This document shows positions 22,790-33,306 of a DNA stretch of 64,000 nt, in pieces. The stretch is from Zeus faber. Its lineage: Eukaryota > Chordata > Actinopteri > Zeiformes > Zeidae. The translations under genes were made by a program, and so were the position numbers. The stretch covers positions 35,169,252 through 35,233,251 of the forward strand of contig OY482849.1 in NCBI GenBank assembly GCA_960531495.1, read 5' to 3'. Under the pieces are notes generated by a model. That model was not told the DNA's origin. It saw nothing but the letters and a program-made list of their open reading frames with translations, and made no database searches. Every line of letters begins with the position of its first letter. Position 1 is the first letter of the stretch.

Positions 22790-22967
22790 GTCTCAGCTGG
22801 TGTCCAGTCTCCAGCGTGGTTCCTCCAGGCCAGCAGGGAGCAGCCTCACTCCTGCCTCTCCTGGGTGGTTGTAGCTCAGGTCCAGCTCTCTCAGATGGGA
22901 CGGGTTGGAGCTCAGAGCTGAGGCCAGAGAAGCCACGCCCTCCTGTGTGAGCAGACAGCCTGACAAG
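22790..22967 (-). pseudogene. NLR LRR exon with lost donor
   Basis: The acceptor TTTGCAG precedes 22967. The exon reads LSGCLLTQEGVASLASALS, then LRELDLSYNHPGEAGV, one ribonuclease-inhibitor-type LRR pair. It should end after about 174 bp at a GT, as the exon at 26406-26233 does. Here the sequence at the expected end is GGACACCAGCTGAGACTCC with no GT, so splicing is probably impaired. Confidence 0.7.
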
Positions 22968-23045
22968 CTGCAAACAACATGAAGCACCAGGTGTCAACAT
23001 CAGGTAGATGGTTACTACGGCAACAGACACTGAAACATAATACAA

Positions 23046-23845
23046 TGAGATGGAATATTGATTTGAAATGACCTTAGAAGCAGTATGCCAGCGCCGTGGT
23101 GACAGGATGTGAACACATGCAGGGAGAAGTTGTCCCCCCTTACAACGTCATTATTAAAAGACTGACGTCATTATTCAGAAATAACTGACCACTGATTGAC
23201 CAATCAGTCAATATTCCATAGAGCCGTGTAATAATACAAGTCAAGTCTTTTTATGGGTGATTTAAAAAGGTAAGATCATGCCGACACATATAAAGTACAC
23301 ATGTTCCAAAACACTTTGTCCTTTGTCCTTTGACCTTTATTTTGAAACCACTTTGTACATTCACTTTACTGGAGTTGTTTTTGGGTTCCAATGAACATGG
23401 TGCATGAAGACAAATCCCCCATTCAATCCCACAGTGGTTATTATAAGAACATTTCATGGGAAATTAACCATTTAAAATAACCACGACACCTTTGTTTTAT
23501 TCCACTTTCACGTCTCTTCCAATATACTCTCATGTATAATTGGTAGTTTTGACATTGTGTGTTTTGCTGTTCTTAATTCCATGTCTCTCTTCCTCACTCT
23601 GCACCTATTGCTCTCCTAGCCATCCTGGAAGGAGGATCCCTCTCTCAAGTCCCTTCTCAAAAAGGGATTTATTTTAAGTCCCTTTTCCTGATCCTTAATT
23701 GAGGGTTGGGGGGGTCGTCATTTAACTGTCCTTTGAATGTGAGGATGTAAAGGTGTGTGAGGCTGTAACTGTGATGGAAGTTGTGACTCTTTGGAACGTT
23801 GTTCAATGACACTGTTTGAAAAATGAATAATAATGTTTATATATA
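23046..23845. other. NLR intron, no recognised feature
   Basis: No exon or element ends are apparent. The stretch is AT-rich with short frames only. Confidence 0.4.
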
Positions 23846-23846
23846 A

Positions 23847-24168
23847 TGGTGGTGCCGTGGTTAGCTCAGTCGCCTCACAGCAAGAAGGTTCCCGGGTGGG
23901 GGCCTTTCTGTGTGGAGTTTGCATGTTCTCCCTGTTCCTGCGTGGGTTTTCTCCAGGTACTCCCGTTTCCTCCCGCATTCCAAAGACATGAACAAAACTG
24001 AGCGTAGGTGTGAATGTGAGCGTGCATGCTTGTTTGTCTCTGTATGTCAGCACTGTGACAGACTGGTGACCTGTCCAGGGTGCACCCTGCCTCTCGCCCA
24101 ATGAGCTGGGATTGGCTCCAGCCCCCCCACGAGGATAAGCGGTATAGATAATGGATGGATATATGTAT
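23847..24168 (+). mobile_element. SINE-like repeat ending in GGATGGAT
   Basis: The stretch starts GGTGGTGCCGTGGTTAGCTCAG and contains GTGTGGAGTTTGCATGTTCTCC and GGTGACCTGTCCAGGGTGCACCCTGCC. It ends AAGCGGTATAGATAATGGATGGAT. This is a very common fish interspersed repeat with a GATG-type tail like those of RTE/Rex3 LINEs. Its first half is the reverse complement of the segments at 39836, 44456 and 63300. Confidence 0.7.
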
Positions 24169-24849
24169 TATTTCTAATACAGTTGTGTTACCTATATTTA
24201 ATAGTGTATATTGACATAGTTATTTACAGTTAACATGTATACAATGGTACCTTGAGTTACGAGCGCACTAACATACGAGTTTTCCGAGTTACAAGCCGTC
24301 GTTCCGTCGATTTTTTGTATTGATTTGCAAGCAAACATTTGAGTTACGAGGAGCGAGCTTCAGGTGCCGCCGCAGGTGGGCATGGCCAGCGAATGCAGCC
24401 AGCATCCCGCGTCTCACTCCTTCACTACACGTAGTTACCTGAGCGTGAAGGCATCGCTTTTGTGTTTTGTGCTCGCCATTTGTGCTTTTTGTGCAGTTAT
24501 TTTGCCAATTTTTTTTTCGAACCATGGGTGCTGAGAAGAAAGTGCTGAGAAGAAGAAACGGATGATGTCATTGACTTAAAGCGCAAAATAATAGAAAAAC
24601 ATGAGCGAGGTGTGCGTGTGATGGATTTGTTAAGGCAGTACGAGCGTAGTACTTCTACCATATGTAGCATACTGAAGCAGAAGGAGACAATAAAGGGTGC
24701 TACGCCAGCCCAGGGCATTAAAATCATGTCTAAGCTGCGGACCGCCGTCCATGAAAAGATGGAGAATCTGCTGTTGGCGTGGTTGACGGAGAAGCAGCTT
24801 GTACGAGATAGTGTGACGGAGGGTATCATCTGCGAGAAGGCAAAAATGA

Positions 24850-26090
24850 TCTATGTCATGATCTCCGCCTACTTTCCCCTCCCTCTCCTTACCTGTCCCA
24901 TTAGCCCAACTCTATTCACCTGCGCACACAGCTGTTCCCGATCTGAAATCTAACCACTATATATGCCTGTCTCACCAGTCACCAATTGCCAGATTGTCTT
25001 CGATGCTTGCACCAGACTCTCCAGCGTTCTCTGGACTGATTCCGAACCTGCCTGACCGGGGTCCCCAGTTCGCCTGTCTTCTGGAGGGAGTTCTGTGCGC
25101 TCCTGTGGGCCACCATCAGCCTCTCTTGAGGGTACCACCCCCAGTCCAACGGCCAAACGGAGCGGAAGAACCAGGAGATGGAGACGGCCCTTCGCTGCAT
25201 GACATCACAACACCCGTCGTCCTGGTCCGAGCAGCTTTTTTGGGTGGAATATGCCCACAACACCCTGACCAGTTCGGCCACAGGCCTCTCCCCCTTCCAG
25301 TGCGCCTACGGCTTCCAACCGCCTCTGTTCCCGGCCCTTGAGAAGGAGGCTTCGTGCCCCTCCGTCCAGGTCTTCATTCGCCGCTGTCGCAGGACCTGGA
25401 CCCGGGCCCAGGCCGCCCTCCTCCGAGCCGCTGGCCGCAACGCCTCTGCCGCCAACCGTCGCCGCCCCCAGGCCCCGGAGTACCAGCCGGGCCAGAAGGT
25501 GTCGCTCTCCACCCGGGACCTCCCCCTGAAGGTGGAATCCAAGAAGCTGGCTCCTCGGTTCATCGGCCCGTTCATGATCGAGAAGGTCGTCAACCCGGTG
25601 GCAGTGCGGCTCAAGCTCCCCAGGTCCATGCACGTCCATCCCACCTTCCATGTGTCCAAAGTCAAGCCGGTCCGGGAGAGTGCTCTGGTTCCCTTGGCGC
25701 CTCCCCCGCCTCCTCCGCGCTTCATTGACGGGGGTCCTGCCTTTTCTGTCCGCTGTCTCCTACGTTCCCGCCAGCGTGGGAGAGGCCTGCAGTACCTGGT
25801 GGATTGGGAGGGTAACGGCCCGGAGGAGAGGTCCTGGGTCCCTGCGAGGCACATTCTGGACCACACCCTCATCAGGAGGTTCCATCAGCGCCATCCTGAC
25901 CAGCCCTCCAGACCGGGTCAACCCTCCCGACCGCAGACCCCACCACCCCTCTTGTTTGCGTCCTCCAGCGATGTTTCAGAGGCGGAGGTTGTCGACCCTG
26001 GGGGTCCCTCCTCCGATGAGGAGGTGGCCCATTTAGCGGAGGACGAGGAGATGGACGGGGTCTCCGACGAGTACTATGAATGCCATTTCA
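24850..26090 (+). mobile_element. Ty3/Gypsy chromodomain retrotransposon, internally deleted
   Basis: The insert starts TGTCATGATCTCCGCC like the left end of an LTR, then jumps at about 25055 to the second half of integrase. No reverse transcriptase, protease or 3' LTR remains. The internal deletion removed most of the element. The boundaries with the Tigger host are near 24852 and 26085. Confidence 0.75.
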
Positions 26091-26095
26091 ATTGA
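25055..26095 (+). pseudogene. Gypsy integrase C-terminus plus chromodomain
   Basis: The reading starts at DRGPQF (second catalytic Asp region of integrase). It breaks with a stop near 25128 and continues open from 25178 to TGA at 26095. It contains [18 protein letters not shown], the GPF-type C-terminal domain ([20 protein letters not shown]), [11 protein letters not shown] and a chromodomain ([15 protein letters not shown] then HPDQPSRPG). This order is typical of vertebrate chromovirus Gypsy elements, where the chromodomain guides insertion to chromatin. The 305-codon open part is well preserved but cannot function alone. Confidence 0.85.
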
Positions 26096-26232
26096 TTTCA
26101 ATGGGGAAAATTGATTTGCTATACGAGCAGATTGAATTAAGAGCTCTGTCACGGAACGAATTAAACTCATAAGTCAAGGTACCACTATATGAATGTGAAT
26201 ATTTTTCGAGGCCAACTTTGAGGAACACTGAC

Positions 26233-26406
26233 CTGAGTGTTTCCAGTGCACAGTGTGGACTCCCCAGTGCAGCAGAGAGGAGCTTCACTCCTGAATCCTG
26301 CAGATCATTGGTGCTCAGGTCCAGCTCTCTCAGACGAGAGGAGTTGGAGCTGAGAACTGAGGCCAGAGCTTCACAGCTTCTCTCTGACAGATTACAGCCT
26401 CTCAGC
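26233..26406 (-). CDS. NLR LRR exon (174 bp)
   Basis: The exon is 174 bp, the usual unit of ribonuclease-inhibitor-type LRR exons. It has acceptor GTGTGCAG and donor CTCAG/GTCAG. It reads [20 protein letters not shown], then [20 protein letters not shown]. The pyrimidine tract is replaced by a (GT)n run. The copy at 33151 on the + strand is almost the same. Confidence 0.88.
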
Positions 26407-26540
26407 CTGCACACACACACACACACACACACACAGAAATACATAGTTTTATATTAGATATACACAAATATTAACTTCAAATATCTCATCAGAGGTCAAA
26501 CAGCGTACAATTAATTTATGTATGTTATCTGTGCACCTAC

Positions 26541-28334
26541 AGAGATGTTTTGGAGGCTTTGACCACGGGCAGCAGCCTCAGAAGAGCCTCCTCTGAAGCA
26601 GAGTATTTCTTCAGGTCAAACACTTCCAGCTCCTCTTCTGATGACAGTAAGATGAAGACCAGAGCTGAGCACTGAGCAGGGGAGAGCTTCTCTCTGGAGA
26701 GACGTCCTGATCTCAGGTGATGTTGGATCTCCTCCACTAGAGAACGGTCATTCAGACAGTGGAACAGGTTGATGCTTCTTCCTGGCGAGAGATTCTCACT
26801 GAATTTATCCTTGATGTAAAACACTGTTTCCTGATTGGTCACTGAGGTACTTCATGTCTGTTCCAGCAGGCCTCGTAGAAGCAGCTGATTGGTCTGCAGT
26901 GAAAGGCCCAATAGGAAGCGAAGGAACAAGTCCAGGTGTCCGTTGACACTCTGCAAGGCCTTGTCCACAGCACTCTGGTGGAGGGATCGTAAGCCACGTT
27001 TCTTTTTCTTTCCCTGGGAGAACTTTGATGTTGGTTGTGCTTCTGACAGCAGATTGACACCGGTGCTGGTGAAAGTCAGAAAGACATAAACAGCAGCCAG
27101 AAACTCCTGGATGCTCAGATGGACAACGCAGAACACCTTGTCCTGGTAAAGCCCACAATCCTCTTTAAAGATCTGGGTGAAGACTCCTGAGTACACTGAG
27201 GCTGCTCTGACATCAATGCCACACTCTGCCAGGTCTGCTTCATAGAAGATCAGGTTTCCTTTCTCCAGCTGCTCAAAGGCCAGTTTTCCCAGAGACAGAA
27301 TGATCTTCTTGCTCTCTGTATTCCAGCGTGGATCTGTCCCAGATCCTCCACGATACTTGACGTTCCCCTGTATGGACTGAACCAGCAGGAAGTGGATGTA
27401 CATCTCAGTCAGGGTCTTGGGCATCTCTCCTCTCTGGGCTGTTGTTAGGACGTGATCCAGAACTGTAGCAGTGATCCAACAGAAGAAGGGATGTGACACA
27501 TGATGTGGAGGCTGCGTGATGCCTTGATGTTTGAGATGATGGCGTCAGCCTGCTCCTCCTCTCTGACTCTCTTCCTGAAGTATTCCTCCTTCTGTGGGTC
27601 GCTGAAGCCTCTCACCTCTGTCACCATGTCCACACACTCAGGAGGGATCTGATTGGCCGCGGCAGGTCGTGTGGTTATCCAGAGGCGAGCGGAGGGAAGC
27701 AGGTTGCCCCGGATGAGGTTTGTCAGCAGAACGTCCACTGAGGTGGACGCTGTGACATCAGTCCACGTCTCATTGTTCTGGAAGTCCAGAGGAAGTCGAC
27801 ACTCATCCAGACCGTCCAAGATGAACACAACTTGGAAGTGGTCGTAGCTGCACATTCCTGATTCTTTGGTTTCAAGAAAGAAGTGATGAACAAGTTCCAC
27901 CAAACTGAACTGTTTCCCTTTCAGCAAGTTCAGCTCTCTGAAGGTGAATGGAAATGTGAAGTGTATGTCCTGGTTGGCGTTGTCTTCAGCCCAGGCCAGA
28001 GTGAACTTGTCTGTTAACACTGTTTTACCAATGCCAGCCAGGCCCGTTGTCATCAGTGTTCTGATTGGTTGATCTTGTCCAGGTAAGGGTTTAAAGATGT
28101 CTTGACATTTGATGACTGTTTCTCCTGTCACTGTTTTCCTGGAAGCTGCTTCAATCAGTCTGACCTCATGTTCCTGGTTGACCTCCTCACCCCCTCCCTC
28201 TGTGATGTAGAGCTCTGTGTAGATCTGGTTCAGAAGTGTTGCTTGTCCTGCTTTAGCGATTCCCTCATACAAACACTGGAACTTCTCCTTCAGATGAGAC
28301 TTCAGTTGACGTCGGCAGACAGGAGCAAGATTTA
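26541..28334 (-). pseudogene. NLR FISNA-NACHT exon with frameshift and nonsense codon
   Basis: The acceptor TTCATTCAG precedes 28334 and the donor CTCT/GTAGGTG follows 26541, so the exon is 1794 bp. It begins with the FISNA segment ([20 protein letters not shown]). The NACHT domain follows with Walker A GLAGIGKT (about 28040) and Walker B FILDGLDE (about 27810), then winged-helix and helical parts. The frame changes by one base near 27495, between HIMCHIP and [14 protein letters not shown] at 26854-26852 follows LLEQT, where the related copy at about 32500 has GGA. Either change would remove the LRR and B30.2 parts. Confidence 0.85.
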
Positions 28335-29699
28335 CTGAATGAACAAACAACGGAGAACATCAATGAGATGTTAAGGTCAATGAGAATAACACAACTCACA
28401 AACCCATGTTGTCTATTTAGCTCATCCCAGTTGGAACAAGCAGACTGACTGACTGGATGTGTGTGATGTGGAGGTTAACTGTGCAGCTGGTTATAAATCT
28501 GCAGCTTTACTCATATTGACATGTTCCACCATGATAACCAACATGTAGCTTTTACTGCCTTATTATAAGAAGACCATTCTACTCTGATATGGAAGTGTAG
28601 ACATCTCCCATTGTAAAGGTACTAGTACTACTAAAAATCTCCCATTGAAAAGGTACTAGTATGATTATAAATCTCCCATTAAAAAGGTATTAGTACAACT
28701 ATAAATCTCCCATTAAAAAGGTACTAGTACGACAATAGATCTCCCATTGAAAAGGTAGGAGAACCAAGGACTCCTGAACAAGTCACTCGGTGAAAAGAGT
28801 CGTTCCATTTGATTGACGTGGTTGAAGGCGCGGTGAGCGAGGGAGGACTTCCGGTGGACGAGGACCGAGAGTCAGAAGAGTCTGTTCGGCTCTGAGTTGT
28901 GAGTGTAACTCTCACAGGAATCCTTTAATGCTGTTCAAATGGAATATCTTGCTGGAATCCAGAGTGTAAATAAGTCCCATTCAGTATTCAGAGTTTTGCT
29001 AAATATCTTGACCCTTTCATCCTGGACATTATTCATCAGGAATTCTTTTCAGTTTGTGAGTCATAACTCACTCGCCCGTTCTTTTGCCGGAGTGACTCCA
29101 GACTCTGTAATTGTGTAGTTTTTTTCTCTTTCCAGTACTAACCTGTTCCATATACATAGTATAACAAGTAGAACACATTTGAGACATGTATTTAGAAACG
29201 TGTTTAATATTATTTCCGTGTGTTTATTCATACCATATAATTTCCTACAAGGTTATTTAATGCAAAACTTATTTCAGAGACCTGCAGTGTTTTATGCATT
29301 TTTACCGTGTCGTAGTAGAAAACAAAAGATGTCAATTAAAGTGGCTGGGTGGGGAAAGTGTGGAAAGGAAAGTGTTGTGTCCTTTGGTTCCGTGTGCGTT
29401 GTGATCCACGGCAGTACGACATGCTGGATCCACAACAACAACAGCAGGAAATAGTCCCTTTAGCTGAGAACGCTCAACAACCACAGAACAACAAGACAAG
29501 CAGCTGTACTGACGTTGGCAGACTTGGATCGGTCTCCTTTCATCCAAATAACAAGTGTCCTTTGTCAGGTTTGGAAAACCTTGTGTGTAGTTCAGAGCCA
29601 GTTTACCATCACCTCAGGGCGTGTCCTTAGCCAGGTGAGTAGGGCGGTGCCCCCCTTCAGCCCACTTAATCACGTTGGTGCATCTACAGCCCCCAGCAC
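28335..29699. other. No recognised exon upstream of the NLR NACHT exon
   Basis: The short first exon of an NLR should lie here on the minus strand but I could not identify it. A tandem repeat lies at 28604-28757. Confidence 0.4.
28604..28757 (+). repeat. About 35-bp tandem repeat, four to five copies
   Basis: The unit is AATCTCCCATTGAAAAGGTACTAGTAYGAYTATA-like, with CTCCCATT at the start of each copy. Copies differ by a few bases. Confidence 0.85.
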
Positions 29700-29762
29700 C
29701 TGCAAATGGGCGGGGTCTTAACTCAGAATGGGCGAGACCTTAACCCCAAATAGGTGGTGTTA
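29700..29762 (+). repeat. Outlying GGGCGGGG-CTTAACTC minisatellite units
   Basis: Three units of the 30.2-30.9 kb minisatellite: AAATGGGCGGGGTCTTAACTCAG and two variants. Confidence 0.75.
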
Positions 29763-30248
29763 AAGTAAAACAGCTATAAACTTTGTTTGTGGACGGACTT
29801 ATCTTTACAGAGGAAATCGGAGACAAATACTTTAGGTTAACAAAGTATTTAATCTTGTACAAGAGGATCCAAGGTTGTACAAGAGGAGCAGTTTCTGTGT
29901 AACAACACAACAGAAAGTCACAGAGGAAATGTTCAATTTCTCACTGGAGAACTGAGCTTTTATGCAGTCTTCTTGCAGAGGAGAAGCCGGGGAGCCGCTG
30001 GGATGGAGGTCAGCTGATGTCAAGACGCCCCTGCATAGATCATGCTGACATGACAGTTTCATTGATGGGGCACACATATACATATATATATATATAGAGT
30101 ACACATATATCGTACAAAAATCTAAGAGAAAATCACAGCAATAAAATGTGAACTCTGCTTAGCCTTCAGAAAGAGAGCAGAGTGCTTATACGTTATACAA
30201 GAGTTTTTGTGAAAGGCACAGTAATATATATATAGAAATATAAAATTC

Positions 30249-30905
30249 TTATAACAGGTGGGACCTTAACTCCAATTTGGCGGGACCTTAACTCCAAATG
30301 AGTGGGGTGTTCACTCCAATAAGCGGGGCCTTAACTCCATATTACAGATTCAAGATTCAAGATTCAAAAGGTTTATTCGTCACATACATATACATACTTT
30401 CATACATATATGCAGTGAAATGTCAGGTCCTAATCTCCAAATGGGCGGGGCTTTAACTCAAAGTGGGCGGGACCTTAACTCCAAACAGGCGGGGCCTTAA
30501 CTCCAAAGGGGCGCGACCTAAACTTCAAATGGTGGGACCTTGACTCCAAATTTGCAGGACCTTGACCCCCAACAGGCGGGGCCTAAACTCCAAATGGGCA
30601 GGTCCTCAACGCCAAATGGGCATGGCCTTAACTCAAATTGGGCGGGGATCTTTGCTCCAAATGGGCGGGGCCTTAACTCCAAAGGGTAGGACCTTATCCC
30701 CAAATGGGCGGGACCTTAACTTCACTAGGGCAGGACTTTAACCACGAAATGGTGGGGCCTAAACTCAAAATGGGTGGGACCTTTACTCCAAACGGGCGGG
30801 GCCTTAACTCAAAATGGGCGTGGTCTTAACGACAAACGCGATGGACCCTAACACTAAGTGGGCGGATATTATCTCCAAGTTGGCAGGTTTAACCACATTC
30901 CAAGC
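30249..30905 (+). repeat. GC-box-like minisatellite, unit about 22-24 bp
   Basis: About two dozen diverged copies of GGGCGGGGCCTTAACTCCAAAT. A 76-bp LINE tail interrupts them at 30347-30422. Many copies keep GGGCGGGGC, which is an Sp1/KLF-type GC box, on the + strand. Confidence 0.9.
30347..30422 (-). mobile_element. LINE 3' end, 5'-truncated to about 76 bp
   Basis: Reverse complement of the last part of the LINE at 12992-16517: (GATTCAA) tail, then TTATTCGTCACATACATATACATAC and ATATATGCAGTGAAATGT. It is inserted in the minisatellite. Confidence 0.85.
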
Positions 30906-30959
30906 GGAAGGATCTATCCACCAAACCACATAATTTAAAGGGGACACTTTAAAAGTTGC

Positions 30960-32268
30960 AGTGCTCTTTTATCATCTTCTTCTTCTTCTTCTTGCTGCTC
31001 CTGTTAGGGGTGGCCACAGCGGATCATCTGCCTCCAACACCTTCTGTTCTGCGCATCCTCCTCCCTTACACCACCCGCCTGCATGTCCTCCCTCAGCACC
31101 TCCATCAAGCTTCTCTTTGGCTTCCTCTTTTCCTCTTTCCTGGCAGCTCCACCCTGAGCCTCCTCCTCCCAATGTAACTCTCATCTCTCCTCCACATGTG
31201 TCCAAACCATCTCAATCTGGCCTCTCTCCCTGTTCCTCCAAACTGTCCAACCTGAGCTGTCCCTCTAACGTCCTCATTCTTAATCCTGTCCATCCTTGTC
31301 CCTCCCAATGAAAACCTCAACATCCTCAACTCTGCCACCTCCACTTCATCCACCTGCCTTTTAGTCGGTGCCACCGCCTCTAAACCGTACAACATGGCTG
31401 CCTTCACTACCGTCCTGTACACCTTCCCCTTCACTCTTGCTGGAACCCTTCTGTCACAGATCACTCCGGACACTCTTCTCCACCCACTCCACCCTGCCTG
31501 TACTCTCTTCTCCACCCACTCCACCCTGCCTGTACTCTCTTCTTCACCTCTCTCCTGCACTCTGCGCTGCTTTGGATGGTTGACCCCAAGTACTTGAACT
31601 CATCCGCCTTCTCCACCTCCACTCATTACATTACATTACATTTATTCATTTAGCAAATGCTTTTATCCAAAGCGACTTACAAGGGAGAATAACATTCAAG
31701 CTACATTGCGACAGAGACATTAGTGTAACAATAAATACTGCTAGGTAGTGCTAAGTACTTGTAAGTTAGGAGAGGAGGTACTCCCTGAAGAGCTGGGTCT
31801 TTAAGTGCTTCTTAAAGACAGAGAGGGAGGTCCCTGCTCTGGTCATTTTTGGCAGCTCGTTCCACCAACGTGGAACTACAAATGAGAATAACCTGGATTG
31901 CCGTGGTTGTACGGCCGGCAGAGCCAGGCCACGCTCATTTGATGAGCGCAGCATACGGGGGTTACATGTGCTTTTACAAGAGCATTTAAGTAGGCGGGAG
32001 CATTCCCAACAATCACTCTGTATTCTCAGCTTTTCTCCGCCCTCCCTCCCATTCAGGCACATGTATTGTGTCTTACTCCTGCTGACTTTCATTGCTCTTC
32101 TCTCTAATGCTGCCTCCACTCCTCCAGGCTCTCCTCAACCTGCTCCCTACTCTCACTACAGATCACAATGTCATCCGCAAACATCATAGTCCACAGAGAC
32201 TCCTGCCTGATTTCATCTGTTAACCTGTCCATCACCATTGCAAACCAGAAAGGGCTCCAGACACACAC
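30960..32268 (-). mobile_element. RTE-type LINE, 3' half, split by an L2 copy
   Basis: On the minus strand 32265-32030 encodes reverse transcriptase with FAMVMDRLTDEIRQES and the catalytic MMFADDIVI. The element continues from 31620 with ADEFKYLGSTIQSS, GKVYRTVVKAAMLYGLE and LRWFGHMWRRDESYIGRR, ending with a GAAGAAGAAGAAGATGATAA-like tail. An L2 fragment (31623-32026) sits between. A 33-bp segment is duplicated in tandem around 31490-31555. The clade is inferred from these C-terminal motifs. Confidence 0.7.
31623..32026 (-). mobile_element. L2-type LINE 3' end nested in the RTE copy
   Basis: The tail GCTTTTATCCAAAGCGACTTACAAGG and the last about 70 codons (LFSFVVPRWWNELPKMTRAG, then FREYLLS) match the L2 copies at 12091 and 19036. 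It is 5'-truncated at about 32026. Confidence 0.85.
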
Positions 32269-32269
32269 C

Positions 32270-33306
32270 AGCTGACATTCACCAGCAATGGTGTCAATCT
32301 GCTGTCAGAAACACAAGCAACATCAAAGTTATCTCAGCTTTTTGAAAATAAACTTAACTTAGAATCTCTCCACCAGAGAGCTGTGGACAAGGCCTTGCAG
32401 AGTGGCAATGGACATCTGGACATGTTCCTTCGCTTCCTATTGGGATTTTCACTGGAGACCAATCAGATGCTCTTAAAAACCCTGCTGGAACAGACAGGAA
32501 GTACCTCAGCGACCAGTCGGGAAACAGTGCGTTACATCAAGGAAAAGCATCAACCTGTTCCACTGTCTGAATGAGCTGAATGATCGTTCTCTAGTGGAGC
32601 AGATCCAACACCACCTGAGATCAGGACGTCTCTCTTAAGCAAACCTCTCCTCTGTTGAGTGGTCAGCTCTGCTCTTCATCTTACTGTCATCAGAAGAGGA
32701 CCTGGAAGTGTTTGACCTGAAGAAATACTCTGCTTCAGACGAGGCTCTTCTGAGGCTGCTGCCTGTGGTCAAAGCCTCCAAAACATCTCTGTAGGTGCAC
32801 AGATAACATTTGTATATAACAAATGTAAGCTGTTTGGGATCTGAGAAAATACTTAAGTGAAGATAGTTTTTTTGTTTATGGAAAGAGAATCTTTAACATT
32901 ACATTTACATTTAGTCATTTATCAGACGCTTTTATCCAAAGCGACTTACAATTGTTCAAACACCGACGGACGCAGCCATCAGGAGCAATTAGGGGTTAAG
33001 TGTCTTGCTCAAGGACACTACAGCATGCTAGCAGGAGGAGCCTGGGATCAAACCAGCAACCTTTGGATCACTAGACCACCAGCTCTACCTCCTGAGCTAC
33101 CATCCCCAAAAGTATGTATTTTATTTATCTGCATCCATGTGTGTGTGCAGGCTGAGAGGCTGTAATCTGTCAGAGAGAAGCTGTGAAGCTCTGGCCTCAG
33201 TTCTCAGCTCCAACTCCTCCAGTCTGAGAGAGCTGGACCTGAGCAACAATGATCTGCAGGATTCAGGAGTGAAGCTGCTCTCTGCTGCACTGGGGAGTCC
33301 ACACTG
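32270..33306 (+). pseudogene. Second NLR fragment, opposite orientation
   Basis: From 32271 the sequence matches the 3' third of the NACHT exon (LHQRAVDKALQSGNGHLDMF, LLEQTGSTSATSRE) to a donor CTCT/GTAGGTG at 32792. An LRR exon follows from 33151 (acceptor TGTGTGCAG) with [20 protein letters not shown]. Compared with the copy at 28334-26541 there is a deletion with frame change near 32546 and a TAA near 32636. The fragment starts abruptly at the RTE LINE and ends abruptly at 33306 in a Gypsy element. A SINE lies in its intron. Confidence 0.85.
32895..33110 (-). mobile_element. tRNA-type SINE
   Basis: Same family as the copy at 5086. It lies in the intron between the NACHT and LRR exons of the NLR fragment, with GAGCTACCATCCCC at its 5' end and TTTAGTCATTTATCAGACGC at its 3' end. 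Confidence 0.87.

Larger units (their letters stand above)
24242..26187 (+). mobile_element. Tigger (pogo-type) DNA transposon interrupted by a Gypsy element
   Basis: The left end CAATGGTACCTTGAGTTACGAG and the right end, reverse complement GTGGTACCTTGACTTATGAG, form the inverted repeats, with TA-rich flanks. Bases 24540-24846 encode the start of a CENP-B-like transposase (helix-turn-helix region, MDLLRQYERSTSTICSILKQ). The frame is cut at about 24850 by the Gypsy insertion, and the rest of the DDE domain is absent. The whole lies in an intron of the NLR gene. Confidence 0.75.
21791..28334 (-). pseudogene. Fish NLR gene (FISNA-NACHT-LRR-B30.2), broken
   Basis: Five exons on the minus strand fit the fish-specific NLR-C (NLRC3/NLRP12-like) layout: FISNA-NACHT-helical (28334-26541), LRR (26406-26233), LRR (22967-about 22790), a 47-bp linker (22609-22563) and B30.2 (22314-21791). 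Such proteins are cytosolic immune sensors. The NACHT exon has a one-base frameshift near 27495 and a TGA at 26854-26852, and the second LRR exon lacks its donor. The N-terminal exon was not identified. The intron between the LRR exons carries a Tigger element containing a Gypsy element. The copy is probably a pseudogene, unless the base errors are assembly faults. Confidence 0.8.

Noticed and set aside
25205..25872. Long minus-strand frames opposite the Gypsy integrase
   Set aside because: They are antisense frames in GC-rich coding DNA without any motif.
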